Assembly: GCA_033763835.1 (NCBI GenBank)
Contig: JANRJS010000022.1
Location: forward strand, 104,025 to 168,024
Reading direction: 5' to 3'
Length of the DNA stretch: 64,000 nucleotides
From: JAPKYZ01 sp033763835
GTDB lineage: Bacteria > Acidobacteriota > Terriglobia > Bryobacterales > Bryobacteraceae
Shown: one piece after another, positions 54,617-63,482 of the stretch
Layout of the letters: the number at the start of each line of letters is the position of its first letter
Position numbering within the stretch: position 1 is the first letter of the stretch
Notes under the pieces: generated by a model
The model's database searches: none
Told to the model about the DNA's origin: nothing
The model's input: only the letters and a program-made list of their open reading frames with translations
Position numbers and translations under genes: made by a program

Positions 54617-55903
54617 ATGGCCGTAAAGCTGAAACGCTCGCTGGGATTGTGGGATTCCGCTTCGATGGTGGCGGGAATTATTCTCGGCGCGGGCATCTTC
54701 GTAGTGCCGGGGTTGGTGGCGCGCGAGCTGCCTTCGGCGCCGTGGATCCTGGCCGCGTGGATCGCCGCCGCGTTGCTCTCGTTCCTCGGTGCGCTGGTGT
54801 TCGCCGAGTTGGGCGCGATGATCCCCGAGACCGGCGGGCACTACGTATTTCTACGGGAGGCGTTCGGCGATCTGCCCGCGTTCCTTTGCGGGTGGACATT
54901 CTTCGTCGTGATTCAGCCGTCGGTGACCGCGTATCTCGCGGCGAACTTCGCGCAGTATCTGGCTTACTTCTTTCCGATACCGCCGCTCGCGGCTGGACTC
55001 GCGCTGATTGGCGCTCTCGGCGCGGTGAACTACTTCGGAATCCGCTGGGGCGCTCGTGTCCAGAACGTGTTTACGTCGGCGAAGCTCTTAGGAGTCGCGG
55101 TCTTGATCGGGAGCGCGTGGTTCGCGCCCGCCGCACCCGCCGCTCCATCTGCGACAGTGACCGCTCCCGCGTTTGGCGTGGCGCTTATCGCTTGCCTGAT
55201 GGCTTTCGAGGGTTGGTCGTATCTGAGCTTCATCGCGGGCGAAGTGCGCGATCCGCAACGCAACCTCTTGCGGGCCGTCGCGATCGGACTCGGTGTGTGC
55301 GCAGCCATCTACTTGCTTGCCAACGCCGCATATCTGCGGGTGCTGACGATCGACGAACTGACGGCGTCGCCGCGTCCCGGAGCGCTGGCGGCGGAGCGAA
55401 CGCTTGGAAGCTCCGGAGGCGCGTTCGTCACGCTGGTCATCCTGATCGCGATCGTCGGATCGGCAAACGGCCAGCTTCTCGCTCCCGCACGAGTCTACTT
55501 CGCGCAGGCGCGCGATGGCTTGTTTTTCCGGCGGTTCGCCGACGTGCATCCGCGGTACGGATCGCCGCACTGGGCGCTACTCGGCGTCACTCTTTGGTCG
55601 GCGATCTTCCTTTTGACGAACGCTTGGCAGACGCTGCTCAACTACGCGATCTTCTCGAACTGGCTGATCGTCGTCGGCGTGATCGGTTCGTTGATTGCGC
55701 TACGTCGCCGCCAACCGGACCGCCCGAGGCCATTTCGAATGTGGGGTTATCCGGTGACGGCCTACCTTTTCCTGGCGCTGGCGATCGCATTTTGCGCCAA
55801 TACCTTGATGGAGCGCCCGCGCGATTCGATGGTGTCTCTAGCGCTGATTCTCACGGGCGTTCCGGTGTTCTATGTGACTCTAAGACGGTGGACCCGCTCC
55901 TGA
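54617..55903 (+). CDS. APC-superfamily amino acid permease
   Basis: A 428-residue transporter with 12 predicted helices. It starts LKRSLGLWDSASMVAGIILG, where the unwound first helix GIILGAGIFVVPG is the APC signature. GALVFAELGAMIPETGGHYV with FLREAFGDLPAFLCGWTFF and AFEGWSYLSFIAGEVRDPQR are the other typical stretches, with NLLRAVAIGLGVCAAIYLLA after the latter. Substrates are probably amino acids or amines. The ATG 54617 is used; an upstream frame adds MACEREYH without sense. It overlaps the kynureninase-like gene by 16 bases, suggesting that the permease supplies its substrate. Confidence 0.9.
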   Translation: MAVKLKRSLGLWDSASMVAGIILGAGIFVVPGLVARELPSAPWILAAWIAAALLSFLGALVFAELGAMIPETGGHYVFLREAFGDLPAFLCGWTFFVVIQPSVTAYLAANFAQYLAYFFPIPPLAAGLALIGALGAVNYFGIRWGARVQNVFTSAKLLGVAVLIGSAWFAPAAPAAPSATVTAPAFGVALIACLMAFEGWSYLSFIAGEVRDPQRNLLRAVAIGLGVCAAIYLLANAAYLRVLTIDELTASPRPGALAAERTLGSSGGAFVTLVILIAIVGSANGQLLAPARVYFAQARDGLFFRRFADVHPRYGSPHWALLGVTLWSAIFLLTNAWQTLLNYAIFSNWLIVVGVIGSLIALRRRQPDRPRPFRMWGYPVTAYLFLALAIAFCANTLMERPRDSMVSLALILTGVPVFYVTLRRWTRS

Positions 55904-57018
55904 AGTGGCGCGCCGAATTCCCTTCTCTCGATCGGTGCGTTCACCTGATTTCGCACTCGCTGGGCGCGATGCCGAAGCGCGCCGCAGACCGAATCGCGCA
56001 ATACGTTCGCGAGTGGGACGCGCGATCGGTCCGCGCGTGGGAAGAAGGCTGGTGGGACATGCCCGTCACGGTAGGCGATCTCATAGGGCGCATCATTGGC
56101 GCGGGCGAAGGCGAAGTCTGCATGCATCAGAACGTCTCGATCGCACAATCCGTCGTGCTTTCGTGCTTCGATTGGTCCGGTCCGCGAAACAAGATCGTCA
56201 GCGACGCGCTGAACTTCCCTTCGAACGAATATCTGCATCGCGCGATCCGCGGCGCGGAGCTAATCATGGTCGAAGCCGACGAACAGGCCATCGTCGACGC
56301 CATTGACGACCGGACGCAACTAGTCTCCCTGTCGCACGTCGCGTTTCGCACCTCGGCTCTCCTCGACCTGAAGCCTATCGTCGAGAAGGCGCACCGCGTG
56401 GGCGCCATGGTGGCCGCAGACCTCTACCAGTCGGCGGGCTGTGTGACTCTCGATGTGCGCGCGCTCGGCGTCGATTTTGCGGTGGGCGGCTCCGTGAAGT
56501 GGCTCTGCGGCGGGCCGGGCAATGGCTATCTCTACGTGCGGCGCGATCTGTGGCCGAGGCTTTCGCCCGCCGCTACGGGTTGGCAAGCGCATGCGCGGCC
56601 TTTTGAGTTCGAGACCGGCCCCATCGATTACGCCAACTCGATCTACAAGTTCCTCAACGGCACCCCGAACGTCCCGGCGATGTACGCCGGAATGTCCGGT
56701 TACGAAATCGTCGGCGAGATTGGCGCAGAAGCGATACGCGAGAAATCGATTCGCCAGACGCAGTGTCTCATCGAACTCGCGGAAGCGGCGGGATTTCGCA
56801 ATGTCGGCCCGCGCGACCCATCGAAGCGTGGCGGGACGGTGGTGATCGATGTGCCCGGCGGCAGGGACGTCGTGAAGGAACTCGCGCGCCGCGATATTCT
56901 CTGCGACTATCGCCCCGGCGCTGGCGTTCGCCTCGCGCCGCACTTCTACACGAAGGACGAGGAACTCGAAACGGCCGTCGCGGCGATCACCGAGGTTCGA
57001 GAATCGCTCGCTCGATGA
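55888..57018 (+). CDS. Class V aminotransferase-fold enzyme, kynureninase-like
   Basis: A 376-residue PLP enzyme from GTG 55888, inside the end of the permease gene; the much longer open frame upstream is the antisense of other genes and is rejected. The fold starts VHLISHSLGAMPKRAADRIA and has VCMHQNVSIAQSVVLSCFDW, IVSDALNFPSNEYLHRA, LVSLSHVAFRTSALLDLKPI, VAADLYQSAGCVTLDVR and the PLP lysine in GGSVKWLCGGPGNGYLYVRR. Kynureninases carry a similar LNFP block and a K-W/Y-x-x-x-GPG motif, so cleavage of kynurenine or a related carbon-carbon bond is possible. Its end overlaps the convergent esterase gene by 32 bases. Confidence 0.78.
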   Translation: MDPLLKWRAEFPSLDRCVHLISHSLGAMPKRAADRIAQYVREWDARSVRAWEEGWWDMPVTVGDLIGRIIGAGEGEVCMHQNVSIAQSVVLSCFDWSGPRNKIVSDALNFPSNEYLHRAIRGAELIMVEADEQAIVDAIDDRTQLVSLSHVAFRTSALLDLKPIVEKAHRVGAMVAADLYQSAGCVTLDVRALGVDFAVGGSVKWLCGGPGNGYLYVRRDLWPRLSPAATGWQAHARPFEFETGPIDYANSIYKFLNGTPNVPAMYAGMSGYEIVGEIGAEAIREKSIRQTQCLIELAEAAGFRNVGPRDPSKRGGTVVIDVPGGRDVVKELARRDILCDYRPGAGVRLAPHFYTKDEELETAVAAITEVRESLAR

Positions 57019-57727
57019 GCGGCCACTCCTTCGACTGAGGATCGATCAACTCGAAATGCCCTGCGTCCGGCAGCTCGACGAGCTTCGCTTTGGCGCGCTT
57101 CGCGTAGCTCTCGCCGATTTCGAAGGGTACGATCGAGTCCTTGCGCCCGTGCACGACGACGACTTGTGCCTTAACCGGCAAGCGCTCGGTCGGCGAAGCT
57201 TCGGCGAACCGATCGTCGGGCGGCGTACCCAACAACTCGCCCACTACGCCCCGGCTTAGCTTCAGGTCCCAGGCTCGCCGCAAATCGAGTACTCCGGCGA
57301 GCGGCACGACGCGATCCACGCCCGGCTCGTTCGCGAGCAGCGCCACCAAATGCCCACCCGCCGAGTGTCCTGTCACCGTGATGCGCTTGGGCTTCAGCGA
57401 CTCCCGCGCGTGACGCAGCGCCGCACGCACGTCCTCGAATGTCCCCGGCCATCCGCCGCCGGGCTGTCCGATTCTCCGGTATTCGACGTTGACCGTCGTT
57501 ACGCCTTTCGCAGAAAGCGCCGCGCACAAGTGACCGATGTGCGCAAGCGAGTAAGCCGCACGCCAGAACCCGCCGTGAACGACGAAAATCAAATGCTCGC
57601 CTTGGCCACGCAAGTCGTAGAACTGGTTCGAATCGCCGCCGTAGGTCGCGCGACGGTCGTAGGGCGGCGGCGTGCGCTCGAGAATCGCCTGCGCCACCGT
57701 CGCCGCCAAAAGCAACGCCGCGCTCAC
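56987..57727 (-). CDS. Exported alpha/beta hydrolase (esterase/arylformamidase-like)
   Basis: A 246-residue hydrolase with a short signal (MSAALLLAATVAQAI). The oxyanion motif is LIFVVHGGFWRAAYSLA, the nucleophile is in ITVTGHSAGGHLVAL, the acid is likely in VVHGRKDSIVPF and the His in LPDAGHFELIDP. HGGFW and GHSAGG are the features of BD-FAE esterases and of KynB-like arylformamidases. Since it faces a kynureninase-like gene a role in formylkynurenine cleavage may be thought of, but it is secreted and in another transcript. It overlaps the sulfatase gene behind it by 4 bases. Confidence 0.82.
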   Translation of the reverse strand: MSAALLLAATVAQAILERTPPPYDRRATYGGDSNQFYDLRGQGEHLIFVVHGGFWRAAYSLAHIGHLCAALSAKGVTTVNVEYRRIGQPGGGWPGTFEDVRAALRHARESLKPKRITVTGHSAGGHLVALLANEPGVDRVVPLAGVLDLRRAWDLKLSRGVVGELLGTPPDDRFAEASPTERLPVKAQVVVVHGRKDSIVPFEIGESYAKRAKAKLVELPDAGHFELIDPQSKEWPLIERAILEPR

Positions 57728-59340
57728 GCCGAGGGCTTACCCTTACGCGCCGTATCGTAATCCATCACGCCGCACCGGTCCGCCCACGCCTGCCAAGTGG
57801 ATTCCATCGACTTCACCCGGCCGGCATCCGACGCCGCGAGATCCTTGAGTTCGCAACGGTCCTTCTCGACGTCGTATAACTCCCAAGGCTTCTTATATTC
57901 GGCCACCAGCTTGTGATTTCCCATGCGGACTGCGCGATTCCCCTCGTGCTCCCAAAACACAGCAGTATGTCCGGGTCTGCGCTTGGCCTCGAAAATCGGT
58001 TTCAGCGACTTGCCTTCGAGCGGCGTAATCGAGTTGCCGCCAAACGATCTCGGATATTCGACCCCCGCGGCATCGACGGCAGTCGCCATAAGATCGATCA
58101 CGTGGCCGTGCTGTTCGTCGATCCGGTTCGGCTTCGCGATCCCGTTCGGCCAGTGCGCGACGAGCGGAGTGGAGATGCCGCCTTCATGTACCCAATGTTT
58201 GTGCAAGCGGAACGGAGTGTTCGACAGGTGCGTCCAGTCGCGGCCGAAACTCTGGAAGGTATCCGCAGGTCCGGGCATGATCGAAGGATTGTTGCCGCGC
58301 CTCACGGGCCGTCCGTCGAGCGTAACCTGCGCGTACTGCATCGCGGTATTCTCGCTCATCCCCTCGTGGCTCGCGCCGTTGTCGGAGAGGAACATGATCA
58401 GGGTGTTGTCGCGCTCGCCGATCTTGTCGATCGCGGCGAGCATCTTGCCGATCCCTTGATCGAGCGCGTCGATCATCGCCGCGTGCACGGCCATGCGCCG
58501 GATTTGCCACGCGCGCTGCGATTCGGGAATCGCGTCCCAAGCCGGAACCGCCGGGTCGCGCGGCGCAAGCCCCCACTCCTTCTTCGCCACGCCGAGTTTC
58601 AGCATGCGCGCCCAACGCTCCTCGCGCATCTTGTCCCAGCCGGTGCGGTAACGGTCGGAATACTTGGCGATCTCGCGCTCACGGGCGTGCAAGGGCCAGT
58701 GCGGCGCGGTGAAGGCCGTGTACAAGAAGAACGGATTCGCCGCTCCGCGTCCTTGACTCTCGATCACGCGCACCGATTCCTTCGCGATCTCTTCGGTGTA
58801 GTAGAAATCCGGCTGCGGTTGAATCACTTCGTTGCCGCGGACGAGCATCGTCGGGGCGAAGTAGTTGCCGCCGCCCGGCAGCGCGCCGAAATATGAATCG
58901 AAACCGCGCTGCATCGGCCAGTTGTGGCGGCTGGCTTCGACCGCGCGGCACACGTGATATTTACCGGCCATCCCCGTTCGATAGCCCGCGAGCTTCAGCG
59001 CTTCGGCGATCGTCACGCAGTTCTTGTTGATCTCGCCACGGTACGCCGGATAGCCATTGTCGGTAACCATGTGCCCGACGCCGGCCTGGTGCGAGTACAA
59101 ACCCGTCAGCAGACTCGACCGGGTAGGGCAGCAGCGGGCAGTGTTCTGGAAGTTGGTGAACTTCACGCCCCGCTGCGCTAAGCCATCGAGATTCGGCGTG
59201 TCGATCTCGGAGCCATAGCATCCCAGGTCGCTGTAGCCCATGTCGTCGGCCAGCACAATGACGATGTTAGGCCGCTTCGCCGTTCGTCTTTGCGCCATCG
59301 CCGCTCCGCCAACCGTCCCGAGAAACGCTCGTCGATTCAT
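57724..59340 (-). CDS. Exported arylsulfatase-type sulfatase
   Basis: A 538-residue sulfatase from ATG 59340; the longer open frame runs into the divergent gene. The signal MNRRAFLGTVGGAAMAQRRT is Tat-like. NIVIVLADDMGYSDLGCYGS (D32, D33) starts the catalytic domain. The formylglycine site is C70-CPTR followed by SSLLTGLYSHQAGVGHM. GKYHVC (Lys and His), FLYTAFTAPHWPLHARE and MFLSDNGASHEGMSE (Asp and Asn of the metal site) complete it. GMAGKYHVCRAVE has Y-H in place of the common W-H. It is divergent from the sulfatase at 59383 and the esterase gene follows it. Confidence 0.94.
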   Translation of the reverse strand: MNRRAFLGTVGGAAMAQRRTAKRPNIVIVLADDMGYSDLGCYGSEIDTPNLDGLAQRGVKFTNFQNTARCCPTRSSLLTGLYSHQAGVGHMVTDNGYPAYRGEINKNCVTIAEALKLAGYRTGMAGKYHVCRAVEASRHNWPMQRGFDSYFGALPGGGNYFAPTMLVRGNEVIQPQPDFYYTEEIAKESVRVIESQGRGAANPFFLYTAFTAPHWPLHAREREIAKYSDRYRTGWDKMREERWARMLKLGVAKKEWGLAPRDPAVPAWDAIPESQRAWQIRRMAVHAAMIDALDQGIGKMLAAIDKIGERDNTLIMFLSDNGASHEGMSENTAMQYAQVTLDGRPVRRGNNPSIMPGPADTFQSFGRDWTHLSNTPFRLHKHWVHEGGISTPLVAHWPNGIAKPNRIDEQHGHVIDLMATAVDAAGVEYPRSFGGNSITPLEGKSLKPIFEAKRRPGHTAVFWEHEGNRAVRMGNHKLVAEYKKPWELYDVEKDRCELKDLAASDAGRVKSMESTWQAWADRCGVMDYDTARKGKPSA

Positions 59341-59347
59341 GCGGGTC

Positions 59348-59353
59348 AGCTTA
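59348..59353 (-). promoter_or_regulatory. Leaderless-type -10 hexamer for the sulfatase at 59340
   Basis: TAAGCT on the minus strand ends 7 bases before ATG 59340. It is one of two facing elements in the 42-base gap. Confidence 0.45.
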
Positions 59354-59370
59354 TCAAGACGGCGGTGCGA

Positions 59371-59376
59371 TAGCCT
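59371..59376 (+). promoter_or_regulatory. Leaderless-type -10 hexamer for the sulfatase at 59383
   Basis: TAGCCT ends 6 bases before ATG 59383. The CTCTCC between them contains no Shine-Dalgarno. Confidence 0.4.
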
Positions 59377-59382
59377 CTCTCC

Positions 59383-61035
59383 ATGAACGGATCGGCGATT
59401 ACCCGTCGCACGGCGCTCTCGATCGGCGCGCCCGCGCTGCTTGGCCAAACGAAGACGGCGGCCAAGCGGCGGCCCAATATCGTGTTGGTCGTGATGGACG
59501 ACTTTGGCATCGGCAGTTTCGCGCCGCACGCCCAGACCGTCGAGGCGAAAGACTTCGACCCGTCGCTAACGGACTATCTGCGCCGCCGAAACGCGGGCTA
59601 CACGCCCGAAGAGGCTCTGCAGCACGCGCGCAACGCAATGCCGGTCATGAGCCAACTTTCGAAGACTGGCGTACATTTCGCGAACGCTTTTTCGTCGAGC
59701 AATCTTTGCGCCCCATCGCGTACCGGCATTCTCACTGGACGCTTGCAGAACCGGTTCGGCCTGTATCAAAACTCCGATGTCGAGCGAGCCGGATTGCCCG
59801 CGAACTCGGCGCTCGCGATCGAACTGCGCAAGGCGGGATACTCGACGAACTTCGTCGGCAAGTGGCACGTGGGCCGCCGTGACGAATCCTTGCGCGAGAC
59901 GGTGCTGCGCAAACACGGCGTAACCGCCGCCGAGTTGCCATCCCTGCCCGAGGCTCGCCGTAACGAAATCGAGGCGGAGATCCGACGGACAGGCTATCTC
60001 GGCGCGATTGTCCGCGAGCATCACGCGCTCAATCAAGGCTTCGACCGTTACTTCGGTTACAACCGCTGGGAGTGCCCCTTCTACAACTCGGAGCACGTCT
60101 GGGATGGCTTCGAGTACGCCGGCCTGCAGTCGCGCTACAACACCGAGTTGTTTACGGAGAGGGCGATCGACAATCTCGGAGCGGCGAAGCGCGAGGGCAA
60201 ACCGGCGTTCGTGCAGATTTCTTATCACGCGGTTCACGGACCGTTGAAGCCTAAGGCCCCCGAACGGCACTTTGAAAAGTTTCCAAGCGGCTCCTACGAC
60301 CTCACGAACTTCTACGCGCACGTGAACGCCGTCGATGCCGGAATCGCGGCGATTCGCGACTCGCTCGGCGCGGAGTGGGAGAACACACTCTTCCTCTTCA
60401 CCGCCGACAACGGAGCGCCCGCCGATCTCGCGACACCGCTGCCCGCCAACGCGCCGTTTGCGGGACACAAGGGCCAGTTCGTGCAAGGCGGCATTCGCGT
60501 TCCGATGCTGATGCACTGGCCCGCCGGATTCCGCGGAGGCGCACCTCGGCGCGAGATCGTATCGAACCTCGACCTAATGCCGACCGCGCTCGAAGCGGCG
60601 CAAGTAGCGGCGCCGAGCGGTCTCGACGGACGGTCCGTCCTGCCGTTGCTCGGCGGAAAGACGAAGTCGGTACACGACCATCTGGTGCTCGCGGGCATTC
60701 ACGCCCGCGCATGGGGATTCACTAAAGAGACCGTGATCGGCGACTTCCAAAAGCGCCGCGAGGAATCGCCGGGTGCGTGGGTGGTTACCGATGGGCGCTA
60801 CATGCTGCGCCGCACCACCACCATCAAGCCCGGCTTGTACCGCGATCTTCCCGACGGCCAAGCGGCTCGCTATGAGTTATTCGACATTCGCGAGGACCCT
60901 CGCGAGACCCGCGATCTCTCGGCGCAAGTGCCGCAAGTCGTAGATTCGCTCAAGAAGGTCTACGAGCGCGAAGCGCGCCACTTCGCCGCGCCCGCCGTTT
61001 GGGGACCGCAGGTGTGGCCGGAACTCAAACCGTAG
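59383..61035 (+). CDS. Exported sulfatase with an insertion before the active site
   Basis: A 550-residue sulfatase with a Tat-like signal (SAITRRTALSIGAPALLG). NIVLVVMDDFGIGSFAPHA gives the first metal Asp pair (D39, D40). The formylglycine motif C109-APSR with TGILTGR lies 70 residues later; in most family members the distance is about 40. The inserted part contains DYLRRRNAGYTPEEALQHAR. FVGKWHVGRRDE, SYHAVHGPLKPKAPE and LFTADNGAPADL follow as usual. The protein is different enough from the other sulfatases of the window to act on another substrate. Confidence 0.92.
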   Translation: MNGSAITRRTALSIGAPALLGQTKTAAKRRPNIVLVVMDDFGIGSFAPHAQTVEAKDFDPSLTDYLRRRNAGYTPEEALQHARNAMPVMSQLSKTGVHFANAFSSSNLCAPSRTGILTGRLQNRFGLYQNSDVERAGLPANSALAIELRKAGYSTNFVGKWHVGRRDESLRETVLRKHGVTAAELPSLPEARRNEIEAEIRRTGYLGAIVREHHALNQGFDRYFGYNRWECPFYNSEHVWDGFEYAGLQSRYNTELFTERAIDNLGAAKREGKPAFVQISYHAVHGPLKPKAPERHFEKFPSGSYDLTNFYAHVNAVDAGIAAIRDSLGAEWENTLFLFTADNGAPADLATPLPANAPFAGHKGQFVQGGIRVPMLMHWPAGFRGGAPRREIVSNLDLMPTALEAAQVAAPSGLDGRSVLPLLGGKTKSVHDHLVLAGIHARAWGFTKETVIGDFQKRREESPGAWVVTDGRYMLRRTTTIKPGLYRDLPDGQAARYELFDIREDPRETRDLSAQVPQVVDSLKKVYEREARHFAAPAVWGPQVWPELKP

Positions 61036-62119
61036 CGCACGCGACGGTCGCACCACCGGCGGCGATGGACGCACGCGCGGCCTCAATCACCGCTTCGTTG
61101 TAACGGCTGTTGGCCGGAGTGGCGATCAATCCTGCGCGATCGATCTCGTCGAGTGTCGTGCGGCCCGCATTCAGTTCGCTCACCGCGTGAACGATCGCTT
61201 CGACGGACGCGAATCCGTAACCGACTGGGCGCAAGCCGCCGCCGGTCCACTCGACCATCTGCATGTAATCGGGACTCGGCTCGCAGTACCGCCCGTCGAG
61301 CGTTGCGTACTCAAGACCGCGATACTGATCGGAGTGGCGCAAGAACGACCGGTCGCACCACATCGTCAGGCCTTGCGTATTCGGGCCGGGGCCGTGATCG
61401 GGATAGCCGAGCGCGTTCTGCACGTTCAACGCCGCGCCGTTCGACCAAACCACGCGAGTGTCGGTCCATAACCAACCTTCGTTGCCGTTGGGGAAGCGGT
61501 CGGCGATCGCGTGGACGTTGACCGACACGGGGGTCAGCCCCGTAATGAAGGCGACCAAATCGACATAGTGGCAGCCAATGTAGGTGAACGCGTCGGTCGC
61601 GTCTTTGGTGAACCAGTTTTGAAAATTGGACTCGCGATAGAACCACGGCTCGAACAGGATCGCCGTGCCCAATCGAAATTCGCCGAACTCGCCCGCGCGA
61701 AAGCGCCGCCGCGCCATAAGCGAACGCGTGTCGAAACGCTTGTGATATTCGACCGACACTAGCAGCCCGCGCCGCTTCGCCTCCGCCTCGATCTCACGCG
61801 ACTCGGCAACCGTGAGTACTAGCGGCTTCACGCACAGCACATGCTGCTCGACGGCGAGGGCTCGCATGACCGCGTCGAAATGCAGAGGATCGGGCAACGC
61901 GACGACGGCGAGTTGTCGGGGCGGTACTCCATCGAAGGCCTCCCGATAATCGCCGACTCGCGGCGTGAATGAGTGCATCGTCGCGAGTTCGTGCAAACGC
62001 TTCGCTCGCCGCGCGCACACGGTCACTTTGTCAATCGCTCCGGTCCGAGCGAGATACGCGAACGATGGCAGCAGTTGATCCTCGACGATCATGCCGCCGC
62101 CGGCGACGGTCACGATCAC
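61025..62119 (-). CDS. Gfo/Idh/MocA-family oxidoreductase
   Basis: A 364-residue enzyme without a signal peptide. The Rossmann part begins MIVTVAGGGMIVEDQLLPSF (GGGMIxxD). The catalytic-like region is HVLCVKPLVLTVAESREIEA (KP conserved, but CVK in place of the usual CEK) and VSVEYHKRFDTRSLMARRRF. The C-terminal fold has YIGCHYVDLVAFITGL with the active-site His pair. It overlaps the aminotransferase gene by 4 bases, so both make an operon after a sulfatase gene; work on a sugar or amino-sugar derivative fits. Confidence 0.87.
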   Translation of the reverse strand: MIVTVAGGGMIVEDQLLPSFAYLARTGAIDKVTVCARRAKRLHELATMHSFTPRVGDYREAFDGVPPRQLAVVALPDPLHFDAVMRALAVEQHVLCVKPLVLTVAESREIEAEAKRRGLLVSVEYHKRFDTRSLMARRRFRAGEFGEFRLGTAILFEPWFYRESNFQNWFTKDATDAFTYIGCHYVDLVAFITGLTPVSVNVHAIADRFPNGNEGWLWTDTRVVWSNGAALNVQNALGYPDHGPGPNTQGLTMWCDRSFLRHSDQYRGLEYATLDGRYCEPSPDYMQMVEWTGGGLRPVGYGFASVEAIVHAVSELNAGRTTLDEIDRAGLIATPANSRYNEAVIEAARASIAAGGATVACATV

Positions 62120-63480
62120 GCCGTGGCCTCGGCAAAACAGTCGGCCAGTACGTCCGTCGATTCGACAATGGCCTCTTCGTTAATCACTAAGGGTGGAGAG
62201 ATCTTGACCGTGCCGCCGCCGAAGCCGACCGGCGAGAACATCAGCACGCCTCTCTCGACGCATCGCCGCACTACGTCGAACGCGAGGTCGCCATCGGGTT
62301 CCATCGATCCCGGTTTGACACACGCCACGCCCGCGACTAAGCCCTTTCCATCGACATAGCCGATCTGCGGAAAGCGCGCTTTAAGCGCACGCAATCGTTC
62401 GTGCATGACCGCTCCCACGCGAGCCGAGTTAGCGGCGAGGTCCTCACGAATCACGAGGTCGATCGAAGCGAGTGCCGCGGCGCAACACACGGGATTGCCC
62501 GTGTGCGTCGAAGTCATCGAGCCGGCGGGAAACAGGTCCATGACATCCGGGCGTCCCGCGACGAAAGCCAATGGCAGCGAACTGGTCACGCCCTTGCCCC
62601 AGGTCGTGATATCGGGCGCGACGCCGTAATGCTCGAAGCCCCACATCGTACCCGTACGTCCGAAGCCCGCTTGCACTTCGTCGCAGACCAGCAAAGCGCG
62701 CTGACCGGTGCACCAATCGCGCATCTGCTTCATATACTCCCGGGGCGCGAACGAAGCGCTCCCGCCCTGATAGGTTTCGAGAATCACGCCCGCCACGTTC
62801 GCCGGATCGACCTTCGCGTCCGCCAACTGCCGCAAGAAGAAATCGAACGATGTATCGCGCGTGCGAAACCCGTCGGGAAACTCGACCTGCACGAATCCGG
62901 GGTCGAAGTTCACAATCCACTCCTTGAGAGCCGGAATTCCGCCCGCCTGCTGCGAGCCGAGCGTCCGCCCGTGAAACGCTTTCTCGAAACTGACGATGAC
63001 GTTCTTGCGGCGTCCGCCCGCTTTCACGCCGTGCGCGCGGCAGAGTTTGATCGCACACTCGATGGTCTCGGAACCGGTCGTCAGCAGGAAAATCTTCTTC
63101 ATCGGCTCCGGCATCAGTTCACTCAACCGCGTCGTGAGCCTCGCGCGAATTTCCGAAGGGAAGCAATAGTTGGTCAGCAGCTTCGATTGCGCTTGGGCGA
63201 CGATAGCGTCGATGATTTCGCGCCGCCCGTGACCGGCATTGGCGACCAGCACGCCGCTCGACCAATCGATCCAAGCGTTACCCCACTTATCGAAAACCTG
63301 AAAGCCTTCGGCGCGATCCCAAACGACGGGCGGCTGACCGCGCATCGCGAGCGGTTCCGCGCGATGAAGCGCTTCGAGAATCGGAATGGATTCCGGCGCG
63401 GGAAACGGTGTGACGATGCGCCGGTACTTGGTTTCGACGCGCGCCACTTCACGCGGCGTAAGAGAAAAATCGCGAGCCAT
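62116..63480 (-). CDS. Class III aminotransferase
   Basis: A 454-residue PLP-dependent aminotransferase of the ornithine/4-aminobutyrate type. FLLTTGSETIECAIKLCRAH holds the phosphate loop, VSFEKAFHGRTLGSQQAGGI the Gly-rich stretch, LLVCDEVQAGFGRTGTMWGF the PLP-binding Asp, and ITTWGKGVTSSLPLAFVAGR the Schiff-base Lys. The end is EAIVESTDVLADCFAE. The amino donor and acceptor are unknown. It sits between a partial sulfatase (2 bases upstream) and a Gfo/Idh enzyme on the same strand, so a role in the use of amino-sugar or sulfated compounds may be inferred. Confidence 0.92.
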   Translation of the reverse strand: MARDFSLTPREVARVETKYRRIVTPFPAPESIPILEALHRAEPLAMRGQPPVVWDRAEGFQVFDKWGNAWIDWSSGVLVANAGHGRREIIDAIVAQAQSKLLTNYCFPSEIRARLTTRLSELMPEPMKKIFLLTTGSETIECAIKLCRAHGVKAGGRRKNVIVSFEKAFHGRTLGSQQAGGIPALKEWIVNFDPGFVQVEFPDGFRTRDTSFDFFLRQLADAKVDPANVAGVILETYQGGSASFAPREYMKQMRDWCTGQRALLVCDEVQAGFGRTGTMWGFEHYGVAPDITTWGKGVTSSLPLAFVAGRPDVMDLFPAGSMTSTHTGNPVCCAAALASIDLVIREDLAANSARVGAVMHERLRALKARFPQIGYVDGKGLVAGVACVKPGSMEPDGDLAFDVVRRCVERGVLMFSPVGFGGGTVKISPPLVINEEAIVESTDVLADCFAEATA

Positions 63481-63482
63481 CC

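Noticed and set aside
54376..55887. Very long upstream extension of the kynureninase-like frame (880 residues in total)
   Set aside because: The extra part is the shadow of the dehydrogenase and the permease genes, with Arg-rich nonsense composition. The PLP fold begins at GTG 55888.
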